Assembly (NCBI RefSeq): GCF_000004195.4
Contig: NC_030683.2
Span: 5,775,815-5,839,814, forward strand
Length of the DNA: 64,000 nt
Direction of reading: 5' to 3'
DNA from: Xenopus tropicalis
Lineage: Eukaryota > Chordata > Amphibia > Anura > Pipidae
The notes beneath the pieces are model-generated. The model worked only from the letters and a program-made list of their open reading frames with translations. It was not told the origin of the DNA and ran no database searches. The position numbers were made by a program, and so were the translations under genes. Shown one piece after another: positions 44,605-55,192 of this stretch (position 1 is the first letter of the stretch; the number at the start of each line of letters is the position of its first letter).

Positions 44605-45420
44605 CCCAGTATCTCCCAGACAACTCCCGGTGTCTCTCAGACAACTCCCGGTGTCTCTCAGACAACTCCCGGTATCTCTCAGACAACTCCCGGTATCTCC
44701 CAGACAACTCCCGGTGTCTCTCAGACAACTCCCGGTATCTCTCAGACAACTCCCGGTATCTCTCAGACAACTCCCGGGATCTCTCAGACAACTCCCGGTA
44801 TCTCTCAGACAACTCCCGGTACCTCTCAGACAACTCCCGGTATCTCTCAGACAACTCCCGGTACCTCTCAGACAACTCCCGGTATCTCTCAGACAACTCC
44901 AGGTATCTCTCAGACAACTCCCGGTATCTCTCAGACAACTCCCGGTATCTCTCAGACAACTCCCGGTACCTCTCAGACAACTTCCGGTGTCTCTCAGACA
45001 ACTCCCGGTGTCTCTCAGACAACTCCCGGTGTCTCTCAGACAACTCCCGGTACCTCTCAGACAACTCCCGGTACCTCTCAGACAACTCCCGGTATCTCTC
45101 AGACAACTCCCGGTACCTCTCAGACAACTCCCGGTACCTCTCAGACAACTCCCGGTGTCTCTCAGACAACTCCCGGTGTCTCTCAGACAACTCCCGGTAT
45201 CTCTCAGACAACTCCCGGTATCTCCCAGACAACTCCCGGTATCTCTCAGACAACTCCCGGTACCTCTCAGACAACTCCCAGTGTCTCTCAGACAACTCCC
45301 GGTATCTCTCAGACAACTCCCGGTACCTCTCAGACAACTCCCGGTATCTCTCAGACAACTCCCGGTACCTCTCAGACAACTCCCAGTATCTCTCAGACAA
45401 CTCCCGGTGTCTCTCAGACC
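44605..45420 (+). repeat. 21-bp minisatellite, about 39 units (heptapeptide frame)
   Basis: The unit is TCTCAGACAACTCCCGGTATC. With a period of seven codons, several frames stay open through the whole block: 349 codons on the plus strand (SQTTPGI repeats), 269 in another plus frame and 313 on the minus strand. Variation falls on GGTATC/GTC/ACC, which changes I, V and T, and on no third-base pattern, so there is no sign of protein constraint. The frame also runs on into unrelated sequence. Confidence 0.93.
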
Positions 45421-46332
45421 GGTGCAAGTTGCAGATTAACAGCAACTGGAGCTGATTTTTTTTGCTTTGCAAGGAACAGGAAGTTGCTCGGCAGAACAGG
45501 AAGCAGAGACTACAAAGCTGATTTAGGGGGTGATTCATCAACCATTGAGTTTCATATTTTTTCTTAATTCGATTTCATATTTTTTCTTAATTCAATTTAT
45601 GTTCAAACTGGAATGTCTGGTATTTATAAAGTGCCAAAAACCCTAAAACCGAAATGTACACTTTCTCCGCTGAAAGAATTCGTAAAACTTTGCGAAACGG
45701 TACAAAATTAGTGAAACATGTCTTTTTTGGCGCGTGCAGCCCCCCCCCCCAGCCGGCGCAGCCCCCCCCAGCCGGCGCAGCCACACATGCGCATTGAATG
45801 CGCGGCGAGTATTAATGCAAATAATGAATATAAAGTGGGAGGCCTGACCCCGGCCCGGAGCGGATCTGCGTAATGCAGGCAAAGCGAGCAGCTGATTGAA
45901 TGAATAAATGGCCCCATTATTTCGCTTTGCGTGGGAGAGAAGTGGCGCCCGCGGGTCGGGAGATAATCCGTAATTTCTCTGCGCATAATGGATTCGAGAG
46001 AGCAAACACCGCCCGCGACTGAGCCAGTTGTCTTAAATCAACAGCCGGGGAGGGGAACAATAGGGGCAGATACCGCGGGGGCATCTCGGCCTTCATCAGG
46101 ATTAATCTAGGGCCGCCGTCGTGGAACTGTAACTCCCACCGTCTGGGATTAGTTGAACAACATAGGCAGCGGCGCAGCAGGGAAAGTCATGATAGGGACC
46201 CCGGGATCTTTTACAGAAGGCGTTTTTCATAAATATATATTGAAATGAGGGATGGAGCTCATCCAGGGTCTGTTGTAGGATTTAGCCAAATAATGACACT
46301 TGGGTGGGATTTGGATTTAACTGAATCATGAA
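45421..46332. other. Repeat-poor CpG-bearing island, candidate conserved non-coding element
   Basis: 45780-46110 has CpG-rich sequence with ATTAATGCAAATAATGAATA at 45811-45830, an octamer/POU-like core, and GCGTAATGCAGGC near 45869. C-runs lie near 45740 and 45765. Minus-strand frames of 92 and 120 codons overlap each other and are not recognised. Confidence 0.42.
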
Positions 46333-46833
46333 TATGAGCAAACTTATGGGGCTGTTCCTGCTGAATTGTGCTTAGTACAGGGGAATCCCTATGTGCCATA
46401 GTTTTATGGTATCTCTCTGTACAGGCTATGAGCAAACTTAGGGGGCTGTTCCTGCTGAATTGTGCTTAGTACAGGGGAATCCCTATGTGCCATAGTTTTA
46501 TGGTATCTCTCTGTACAGGCTATGAGCAAACTTAGGAGGCTGTTCCTGCTGAATTGTGCTTAGTACGGGGGAATCCCTATGCTGCCATAGTGTTATGGTA
46601 TCTCTCTGTACAGGCTATGAGCAAACTTAGGGGGCTGTTCCTGCTGAATTGTGCTTAGTACAGGGGAATCCCTATGTGCCATAGTTTTATGGTATCTCTC
46701 TGTACAGGCTATGGGCAAACTTAGGGGGCTGTTCCTGCTGAATTGTGCTTAGTACAGGGGAATCCCTATGTGCCATAGTTTTATGGTATCTCTCTGTACA
46801 GGCTATGAGCAAACTTAGGGGGCTGTTCCTGTA
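46333..46833 (+). repeat. 94-bp tandem array, about 5.3 units
   Basis: TATGAGCAAACTTA (once TATGGGC) recurs at 46333, 46428, 46521, 46615, 46709 and 46803, with CTGTTCCTGCTGAATTGTGC and GCCATAGTTTTATGG in each. Almost no divergence between units. Confidence 0.96.
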
Positions 46834-47347
46834 TGTGATTTAGTGAGCCATGTTATTAGCGGGGGCCACGGGGATCAGAGATATGTGGGATTCTCAGCGC
46901 TGAGTGATATATTGGGACTCTGTGAATGAAATGAGGCTCCCGGCGCACTCGTGAGGCACAAAGGCGACCGTGAAGGTGTCAATAATCTCATGAAAATAAC
47001 CAATTCAAATCCACCGGGTGTTATTGCGGCGCGGGGGCGCGGGGGCGCGGGGGCACCCACTTCTGAGCTCAGTCAGCATTTAGTACAAGCACTACATGAA
47101 TGGCTCCCAGTTCTCCTTAGCGCAGGCAGAGGGGGGTGTTTACATTAATCCCCTATTATTCCCCAGCACGTTTCTCTATAAACTCTCGCTCTGGATTTCA
47201 CAGAATTCCAACTCAGCGGCCATAAAAGAAATAAACCTGCCGCGGCAGAGATCTGCGTAGCCCTCCCCATTGCCCACTGGGATATAAAAGCACATGGAAG
47301 GCCATGTCATACATGTTATATGTTCCTCTGCTGCTCAGGTACCATAT
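46834..47347. other. Repeat-poor island
   Basis: Contains a short GCGGGGGC repeat (47030-47052) and TGTTTACATTAATCCCC near 47139, otherwise unrecognised. Candidate regulatory sequence by composition only. Confidence 0.35.
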
Positions 47348-48138
47348 TGGGGGCAGAACAGCCCTATTGGGTTTATTTCATGGTTCAATGATTCCCTTTT
47401 CTCTGTAATAATAAAACAGTACCTGTACTTGATCCCAACTAAGATATAATTACCCCTTATTGGGGCAGAACAGCCCTATTGGGTTTATTTCATGGTTCAA
47501 TGATTCCCTTTTCTCTGTAATAATAAAACAGTACCTGTACTTGATCCCAACTAAGATATAATTACCCCTTATTGGGGGCAGAACAGCCCTATTGGGTTTA
47601 TTTCATGGTTAAATGATTCCCTTTTCTCTGTAATAATAAAACAGTACCTGTACTTGATCCCAACTAAGATATAATTACCCCTTATTGGGGCAGAACAGCC
47701 CTATTGGGTTTATTTAATGGTTAAATGATTCCCTTTTCTCTGTAATAATAAAACAGTACCTGTACTTGATCCCAACTAAGATATAATTACCCCTTATTGG
47801 GGGCAGAACAGCCCTATTGGGTTTATTTAATGGTTAAATGATTCCCTTTTCTCTGTAATAATAAAACAGTACCTGTACTTGATCCCAACTAAGATATAAT
47901 TACCCCTTATTGGGGCAGAACAGCCCTATTGGGTTTATTTAATGGTTAAATGATTCCCTTTTCTCTGTAATAATAAAACAGTACCTGTACTTGATCCAAA
48001 CTAAGATATAATTACCCCTTATTGGGGCAGAACAGCCCTATTGGGTTTATTTAATGGTATAATATATTTTTTTAATAGGCAAAGTATGGAGATCGAATTT
48101 CAGAAGGACCCCTTATCCGGGGCTCGAGCATTCTGGGT
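47348..48138 (-). mobile_element. CAGGTATGGGA MITE array, copy 6, one end missing
   Basis: About 6.3 reverse-oriented 112-bp units fill 47348-48055. The right side continues into MITE end sequence (AAGTATGGAGATCGAATTTC, CCCTTATCCGGGGCTCGAGC) that fades near 48138 before the terminal CAGG. The other end is absent at 47348, where the array starts mid-unit. Confidence 0.9.
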
Positions 48139-48990
48139 AACAAAATACTGGGTTGAAACTGGGTTTCATATTTTGAGGTCCAACCTTTGGCCAGAGCCCC
48201 CCCCCCCCCCTTACTCAGTTTACTGGGAGAATTCCTAGAATATCTAGTACACCCCCAGCAATCATTGCAATTACCCTTCAATCTTGGCTTTGGGGGTACC
48301 TAGGAGACCCCTAAGTCCTCCCCTAACCTGCCTTCAGGCTGGGCTTGACCAGTCAAGGTTCTTGGCCACCAAGTGGGGGTCAGACTGCCATTTTGAGAGT
48401 CACTATACACAGGAATATACCCGGCTATCATTTATCTACAGTGGGAAAGGCACTAGCACCAAAAATCCATGGTTGCACCTATGTTTCCTGGATCCCAACC
48501 CCAACACAATGGTAGGACCCATTAATGTGACTGGAAGCCAATCAGATTCTGACTTCCTAGTTTGTGCCAGGGATCTGAAGTGACACAGCCAGACACCCCC
48601 CTGATTGGCAGCTCATAAGGCACAATAAGCACCTATTGAGTAGAAGGCCCCCTAGTGCCATTGTTATATATATATAATATAATTATATGATATAACAATG
48701 TTTTCCTATGCCCTGTATGCCTTCCTATAGGGAAAATGGGACCCAAAAAGTCTGATGAGATCTCATTGTTCCCAGAGAAAGCAAGCAGTATGGCAGCACC
48801 GCGTCAAATAAATAAACATAAATCCAATGAGAGACGTAATGTAACCCCATGTCATTGGGGGGGGGGAATGATCCACCCCTGGGACCTTATAGTCCTGTCC
48901 CCATTTTGACCTGAATCATTATTTTCCTACTGGCATAGGGTTAGTTGGCATCTACAGGGGCAAATAGGCAGTTATACTGTACCCACAGTC
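48139..48990. other. Non-coding, no feature recognised
   Basis: C-run near 48198-48210, TA-rich stretch at 48664-48700, G-run near 48858. No gene-like frame with support. Confidence 0.45.
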
Positions 48991-49400
48991 CCTCTGTTAC
49001 ACAACAAGATCCGTGCCCCCTGTTTGGAAGCAAAGACCCCCCTTTTGTTCCTGCCGACACCGGGCGCCCCCCCCCCCCGCCCCTCGCCTGTTCCTGTCAA
49101 TGACTCAATTACTGCTGCTTTGTCTCCTGTGGATCTTAATAGTCTCTTTCCACCTTGGCCGGGGCTGCGCTTACACTTAATTGCCCCCCTGGCAGGTAGG
49201 AGCCCCCCATGGAGGGACTGGCAGGCCCTTATCTCAAACAGCGCAATTCCAGGGCCATGACACTTTAAGGAAATCAGAGCCTCCTCCAACGAGGGGTTTT
49301 AATGCCTTCACTCAATGATCCCTTTGTTCTGCCCCCGGCACAACCATTCACTTATGCTTTCTGCATGTTAGCAAGGTGTACCGCGGATTAACCCCTCACT
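48991..49400. other. Repeat-poor island, candidate conserved non-coding element
   Basis: Includes TCAATGACTCAATTACTGC near 49098 (an AP-1-like TGACTCA) and ACACTTAATTGCCCCCCTGG near 49172. C-run near 49069-49078. Frames of 78 and 105 codons overlap on opposite strands. Confidence 0.35.
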
Positions 49401-49838
49401 CACTGGGGGTGGGGGTTGGATAAGTCACAGCCCAGTGCAAAATAGCTTCACTGGGACACTGGAAGCCTTGGCATCTCCAAACTGTGCCTGCCACAGCCCA
49501 TACATTCCTATATATATATATATAGATCATAAAAATAATATTGCAGCAGAGCAAGGGCTAACGATAATGCCAGAGCACAAATTCTGCCAATAGTTCCCAT
49601 GATAAGCCCTAGAACATGTGCCAACTAATATATTTTTGCACCAAGACCTGGGTGCTAGGCTTGGCACGTTGACGTTCCTCACACCTTCCCATGGCTGTGC
49701 CAAGCGTCCGTTTGATCATTGGGTGCCTATTGGCACAAAGGAACTTTGGAGCCGCTGGCATTAATTCTGGAGTCCCTATAGCTACTGATGTCAATGGGTG
49801 CGACAGTCTTGCACCCAAATAATCCCACCCTAATGCTG
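49401..49838. other. Non-coding, no feature recognised
   Basis: A (TA)n stretch lies near 49511-49523. Nothing else is supported. Confidence 0.4.
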
Positions 49839-50375
49839 TTGGAAGTGATACCTTCCCCACTGCAAAGGTGCCCATACACTGAAAGATTTGGCAAAGTCAC
49901 CAAATGATTGGATCTTTCCCCGATATGCCCACCTTGAGTTGGATGATAATGGATTTATCCACTCATTTGGCCAAAACGAATCAATCACATTGAGGGGACG
50001 AGGACCATATAAAGGAGCCAATGTGCTCCTCGCCCTAAAAGTTGGAAGTGATACCTTCCCCACTACAAAGGTGCCCATACACTGAAAGATTTGGCAAAGT
50101 CGCCAAATTATTGGATCTTTCCCCGATATGCCCACCTTGAGTTGGATGATAATGGGTTTATCCACCCATTTGGCTGAAGGTCCAATACGAATTGAGGGGA
50201 CGCAGACCATATAAAGGAGCCAAAGTGCTCCTCGCCCTAAAAGGATTTTTTATGCTTGCCCAATCAGCATTTGGGCAATTTTTAGCCAGATATGTATGTC
50301 TCAGGGACCCATACACAGGCCAATAAGCTACTGACTAAGCTCAGCCTGTGTATAGCCACCTTTAGATACAACATG
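49839..50375 (+). mobile_element. Palindromic TTAA-type MITE, tandem duplicate (202 bp)
   Basis: GTTGGAAGTGATACCTTCCC occurs at about 49839 and 50041, and AAGGTGCCCATACACTGAAAG follows in both. The second unit carries a small rearrangement around GGCTGAAGGTCCAATACG. 'GGTGCCCATACAC' and 'GTATAGCCACCTTTAG' (50350) are the end phrases of the palindromic family at 23.4 kb. Confidence 0.7.
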
Positions 50376-51389
50376 CACCCAGTTAAGCAACGCAACAGCT
50401 CCGTGCCCTTGCCCACCTCTCACAGTCAAACACTATGCCCAGTAGACTGGCACCTCTTCAACTCTTACCTCCCAGCCCAGGGCTAATTCATCTGCATTTC
50501 TGTAGGCAAAGCTGCCATATTGGTTGCCTACCATGCCCTGAACTCCAGTGGCCTCTGCTGGCGGGTCTGTGCACTTCCAGCCATTTCATCCTCCTACAGC
50601 ATCTCAGGGAAGCGAAATAAACAAATTCCCGGCGCAGACACGTTCAGGCTGCTCAGCAAATTGCTCTGATTGCTTTTCAGCACCTACTTGGGCAGCCCCA
50701 CCATAGAGATGTCAACACATCTCTCTCCTTAATTAAAGGTTAACTCGCTGGCCCCCTTCCTGGGATACGCAGAAGTGGGGCTGCTGGTCAGCCGGAGGGT
50801 TTGAATCAATCCGGCAAAGCAAACAGAGCGGGTTTGTGTTGGATTCCTTGTGTTTATATAAACCCCAGGAGAACAATGGGTGGTGGCACCGCGCCCGGCG
50901 CTATGGACCTGTCACTGCCTTGATAAACTTTATATAAAGTCACGCAGCTCCATCTGCACTCGGTTTCAGATACTTGTTGTGTTCTTGGATGTTTGTCCTC
51001 TTTGCAGCCCCCTAAAATGAGATTACGGTCAATAAAGGACATTTTAGATTAGCAAAATCCAGATAACAAGAGTTTGGATCATTATATCTCCATATACTTT
51101 ATCTTGTATAGAGCTAATAACTACACCCATGTTGCCTGGTGTACTATTCCTTGGAGCTGACAGTCACTAAGTAGTCGGTAACCATACTACTATATAGGAT
51201 AGACGTATATGGATTTACTTTCATGTAGAGGTTGGGGGGGATCTCCAACATTTTTAAGAGTTGGGGAGCAACAAAAGCAAGAAAAAAGTTCCTGGGGGTT
51301 CCAAATAATGATTGGCTAATCAATATCCCATATGGGGACTGCGGGCCAACAGGAGGCTCTGCATCCAAGGGGTTGGTTGCTTGTTCATT
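50376..51389. other. Non-coding, no gene recognised
   Basis: Unique-looking sequence. 50640-51050 contains CpG-poor mixed sequence with CTCTCCTTAATTAAAGGTTAAC near 50723. Nothing coding-like is supported. Confidence 0.4.
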
Positions 51390-51455
51390 ATTTGCTTATA
51401 ATGGAGTCTATGGCCTTTCTGAAATTCTGAGCTTTCTGGATAACGGGTTTCTTGC
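51390..51455 (+). mobile_element. Fragment of the CAGGTATGGGA MITE
   Basis: ATAATGGAGTCTATGGCCTT and GAGCTTTCTGGATAACGGGTTTC (written here in part) match the right-hand region of the complete copy at 26215-27214 (27130-27190). The terminal inverted repeat is lost and no array is present. Confidence 0.75.
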
Positions 51456-52056
51456 GGAAGTTTACCTCTGGCCTCCCATCGGGTGGTTTGGGGCACGGCC
51501 ATGGGGGGCTCAGCCTGAATGTCAGTTAGGCCAAATTTTAGGAAGAATGTCCATTTGCTGTTCATGATATACCATAGAGCCAGGCTTGAAGGTTCGTTTT
51601 GGGGTACATAATCTCAAGGAGGCATTACTTTTTAAATGTGTGCAATGGCACAAGTAGACTGGGTGTACAGAAGATGAATTTTCTGCTCATTGACCTCGGA
51701 CAACATAGTAACTAAAAGATAAGATGGCCAAAGAGGTAGTGAGCTAGTGAGGCCTACATTGTACATTGCTCAGGGCAGTAGCCTTTGTCCACCACTTCCT
51801 ATAAGAGTTGGGCATGAAGGCCCCCTAAACTCTTGGGCCATCCATGCCTATCCCAACCGATACCTCTGTACCATGGATATGAGTGGGTTCCTCTCAATCA
51901 GGCGGGTTAGTAAACTAAATCTGCCGCTTCTCTGTGCCGCCCAGGTGCCATATGCTTCTCTAGGAGTGACGAGGAGCCACAGATCATCTTTGCTTCCCGC
52001 TGTTCCAACCATTCGAGTCGGCCTGACTAAGTGAACATGAGCAATGCGGCTTTATG
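51456..52056. other. Non-coding, no feature recognised
   Basis: No supported gene or repeat. Confidence 0.4.
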
Positions 52057-52064
52057 GTTTATGG

Positions 52065-52201
52065 CAGGGGTGGGCAAACTTTTAGGCTCAGGAGCCACAT
52101 TGACTTTTACAATTTGACAGAGGGGCCGGGTCAGCGCCGTCTCCGCTCGTCAGTCCCCTGGGTTTTGCGTTTTCTGAAAGACAGTAGTTTGCCCACCCCT
52201 G
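52065..52201. mobile_element. 137-bp hAT MITE with CAGGGGTGGGCAAACT ends
   Basis: The left end CAGGGGTGGGCAAACT and right end AGTTTGCCCACCCCTG are perfect 16-bp inverted repeats. GTTTATGG is duplicated exactly at 52057-52064 and 52202-52209. These ends are those of a widespread vertebrate hAT (Charlie-type) group. The interior (GCTCAGGAGCCACATTGACT) is too short to code. Confidence 0.95.
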
Positions 52202-52209
52202 GTTTATGG

Positions 52210-52844
52210 TTACTAGGTTAGTATCTGTCTGTTGGACCCATGGATTGAACGCAGTGGCATAACTATGTATACAGTGCTCCGACCTTCCAACTTTAGCATC
52301 GGAGTGGGTCCAGAGGGGCCCCCATTGCTAGTGCAGGCTCACTGCCGCCCAGTGTCGGACTGGCCCACCAGGATACCAGGAAAACTCCCGGTGGCACAGG
52401 TGTCAGTGGGCCCTCCTGCTCACCCAACCAATTGCCTTGTATGTCTATACTATAGCCATTACTGAATTCTATAAGAGAAGAAACAGAATAAATGGAGGAA
52501 AGGGTAGATAATAGTACGTAAAAGAAGTAATTAAGATGTTAAGGAAAGTGAGTAAAGAGAGAAGGGGAGCGTGGGCCAAAGGCAGGGAAGGACTGGGCCA
52601 CCGGGAAAAAACCCAATGGGCCCCGGAGGACCAGACCCGACCCTTGCTGTCGCTCTTTCAGCCAACGGTGTTCCTCCCCTGACGCGTTAAACTTACACAC
52701 GCTCAGGGGAGAATGTCGGGAGGGGACCCCTGTGTGGGTGTTTGGGGGTGCAGCAGGGGCCCCTTGGGGGTGCGGGGGATTCGGCCTGAGGGGGCACCTG
52801 CAGGGCCCCAATAGGCAAGGTTCTCACCTACCATCATGGCAGGA
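52210..52844. other. Non-coding; 'GGACTGGCCCACC' repeat fragments
   Basis: 52362-52425 (TGTCGGACTGGCCCACCAGG, CAGGTGTCAGTGGGCCC) and 52590-52625 (GGACTGGGCCACCGGG) look like fragments of one dispersed repeat, also near 13440. The G-rich sequence at 52705-52800 leads into the array. Confidence 0.5.
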
Positions 52845-53470
52845 ACGGCCCTGAGCAGACCATTCAGTCGCGGGGTGGCGTGGGCAAGAGGGGAACCCAG
52901 ACTGACCATAGTCCCCCCTACCCGGCCCTGAGCAGACCATGCAGTCGCGGGGGATGCCTGGGCAGCAGGGGGGCCCAGACTGACCATAGTCCCCCCTACC
53001 TGGCCCTGAGCAGACCATGCAGTCACGGGGGGGCCTGGGCAACAGGGGGACCCGACTGACCATAGTCCCCCTTACCCGGCCCTGAGCAGACCATGGAGTC
53101 GCGGGGGGGCCTGGGCAACAGGGGGACCCAGACTGACCATAGTCCCCCTTACCCGGCCCTGAGCAGACCATGGAGTCGCGGGGGGGCCTGGGCAACAGGG
53201 GGACCCAGACTGACCATAGTCCCCCCTACCCGGCCCTGAGCAGACCATGCAGTCGCGGGGGGGCCTGGGCAACAGGGGGACCCAGACTGACCATAGTCCC
53301 CCCTACCTGGCCCTGAGCAGACCATGCAGTCACGGGGGGGCCTGGGCAACAGGGGGACCCAGACTGACCATAGTCCCCCCTACCCAGCCCTGAGCAGACC
53401 ATGCAGTCGCGGGGGGGGGCCTGGGCAACAGGGGGACCCAGACTGACCATAGTCCCCCCTACCCGGCAAG
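52845..53470 (+). repeat. 77-bp G-rich tandem array, about 8 units
   Basis: CCCTGAGCAGACCATGCAGT recurs at 77-bp spacing (with GGAGT variants), each followed by CGCGGGGGGGCCTGGGCAAC, AGGGGGACCCAGACTGACC and ATAGTCCCCCCTACC. Minus-strand frames of 66-123 codons are repeat translations; 77 is not a multiple of three, so they cannot encode a constant peptide repeat. Confidence 0.95.
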
Positions 53471-54551
53471 GTTGGGACCAGGAGGTGCAGCGCAAGAGGG
53501 TCGGGAGAGGGGGACAAGGTAGAAGCCCCCCAATTTGAAATCTGCCAGGTACCAAACCTGAATGCCTCCGGCGAGGGGCGAGTTAACCAACCCTGAGTGC
53601 AGATTAGAAGCGGTTCAGCCAGGGGAAGTGGAAATCAGAGTGTGCCCGCGGATACAGGGATATCATAGGGAGGTGGGGGGCTGTAGATTAGCTGGCGAGT
53701 TGGGCTCGGAGGCATCCCAGCCGGCCCAGGCAATCCGATAGGGGACAGGGAGTCACAGACTATCTGTGCACTAAATTGACGGTAATGAAAATAATACTCT
53801 CGGGACACAAAAGTCGACTTGTTTTCAGATTACTGCATCCTGAATGCAAGCTTTTCAAGCTCCCTTTCTGAATGAATGAACGTGTGCGCTGTACTCGGCT
53901 CTGATAGGGCCCCGTCTCTTTATTGCTAAGAGCCAGACCATAAATATGTAGGTTATCCCTTTTATTCCCTCGGGTGTGTTATTTCAGCCTGCCTAAATAG
54001 GCCGCGGGACTCTTCCCCCCCTCATTTTCCTTTGTCTAATCGGCGGGTATGGGGTAATGAGCGCTAATGATTAGCAATGTTTCCTATGCAAAGGACGGAA
54101 TCATAGGAAAGTGCCTTGTAATTATGGGACAAATGGGAGACAGAGGACTTTATGCCTGTGTATGTAATATTATATATAGAGAGGGAGAGCATTGTGCCCT
54201 CTGTTCTGCCCCGGAGGAACCAGAATAAATAATAACATAGAAGAGGGACGGTATATTGAAATAATGTAGGATTAAAGTTTCCACGAAAAAACTTTATTAA
54301 AATGGACTGGCAGCGGTTCATCTACATCTGAGCATATTGGCGTTTATTGCTTTGTGCGGCGGCAGCCATGATTGCTCGGACGAGGTTCTGTCATCCACAG
54401 GGACCTCTAGAGGGAAGATTGTCAGGAAACTAATGCAGTTGTTTCCTATGCTGAAACCCGGTCGGTACAACATGGATCCCCAAGCTCTGGCTCGGGGCAA
54501 CATGTTGCTCCCCAACCCCTTGGATGTTGCTCCCAGTGGCCTCATAGAAGG
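53471..54551. other. Repeat-poor island, candidate conserved non-coding element
   Basis: 53700-54070 holds CpG-bearing sequence and AT cores (AAATTGACGGTAATGAAAAT near 53773, GCGCTAATGATTAGCAATG near 54061). 54300-54540 contains an unrecognised frame on each strand. Composition only. Confidence 0.35.
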
Positions 54552-54559
54552 CTCAGAGG

Positions 54560-55192
54560 TAGTGATGGGTGAAATGTTTCGCCAGGCATGGATTTGCGGC
54601 GAATTTCCGCCTTTCGCTATTGGCGGATTGTTTCACGAAACGGATGAAAAAATTCACCACAGAGAAATTCGCTGCGGCCCAAAAAGAATAGCCTTGCGAC
54701 AAAAAGAATAGCCACGGGCGACAAAAGAATAGCCTTGCGAAAAAAAGAATAGCCTTGCGACAAAAAGAATAGCCACGGGCGACAAAAGAATAGCCTTGCG
54801 AAAAAAAGAATAGCCTTGCGACAAAAAGAATAGCCACGGGCAACAAAAGAATAGCCGCGGGCGACAAAAGAATAGCCGCGGGCGACAAAAGAATAGCCGC
54901 GGGCGACAAAAGAATAGCCGCGGGCGACAAAAGAATAGCCGCGGGCGACAAAAGAATAGCCAGGGGCGACAAAAGAATAGCCTCGCGACAAAAGAATAGC
55001 CGCGTGACAAAAGAATAGCCATAGGCGACAAAAGAATAGCCTCGCGACAAAGGAATAGCCGTGCGATAAAATAATAGCCGCGGGCGACAAATGAATAGTC
55101 ACGGGCGACAATTTTTTCGCCATTTCACAAATCTTTTGAAAGATTCGTGAATTTTTCGGCGAAGCGAAACGGGACAGATTTGCTCATCACTA
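54560..55192 (-). mobile_element. TAGTGATG hAT-like MITE, copy 4, reverse, with 21-bp array
   Basis: Reads TAGTGATGGGTGAAATGTTT to GACAGATTTGCTCATCACTA, the reverse of copies 1-3. CTCAGAGG is duplicated at 54552-54559 and 55193-55200. The array (about 54684-55115, roughly 20 units of CGACAAAAGAATAGCCGCGGG) mixes GCGGGCGAC units with CTTGCGA units in blocks. Frames of 125-168 codons are repeat translations. Confidence 0.93.

Noticed and set aside
44518..45567. 349-codon plus-strand frame with SQTTPG heptads, and 313-codon minus frame
   Set aside because: A 21-bp period keeps several frames open at once; changes are mostly amino-acid altering; no splice or promoter context supports a mucin-like gene.
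52703..53555. Minus-strand frames with repeated 'CSGPGRGDYGQSG' peptides
   Set aside because: Derived from the 77-bp array; 77 is not divisible by three, so no constant peptide repeat can be encoded.
54553..55123. Minus-strand frames of 125-168 codons
   Set aside because: Repeat translation in hAT-like copy 4.
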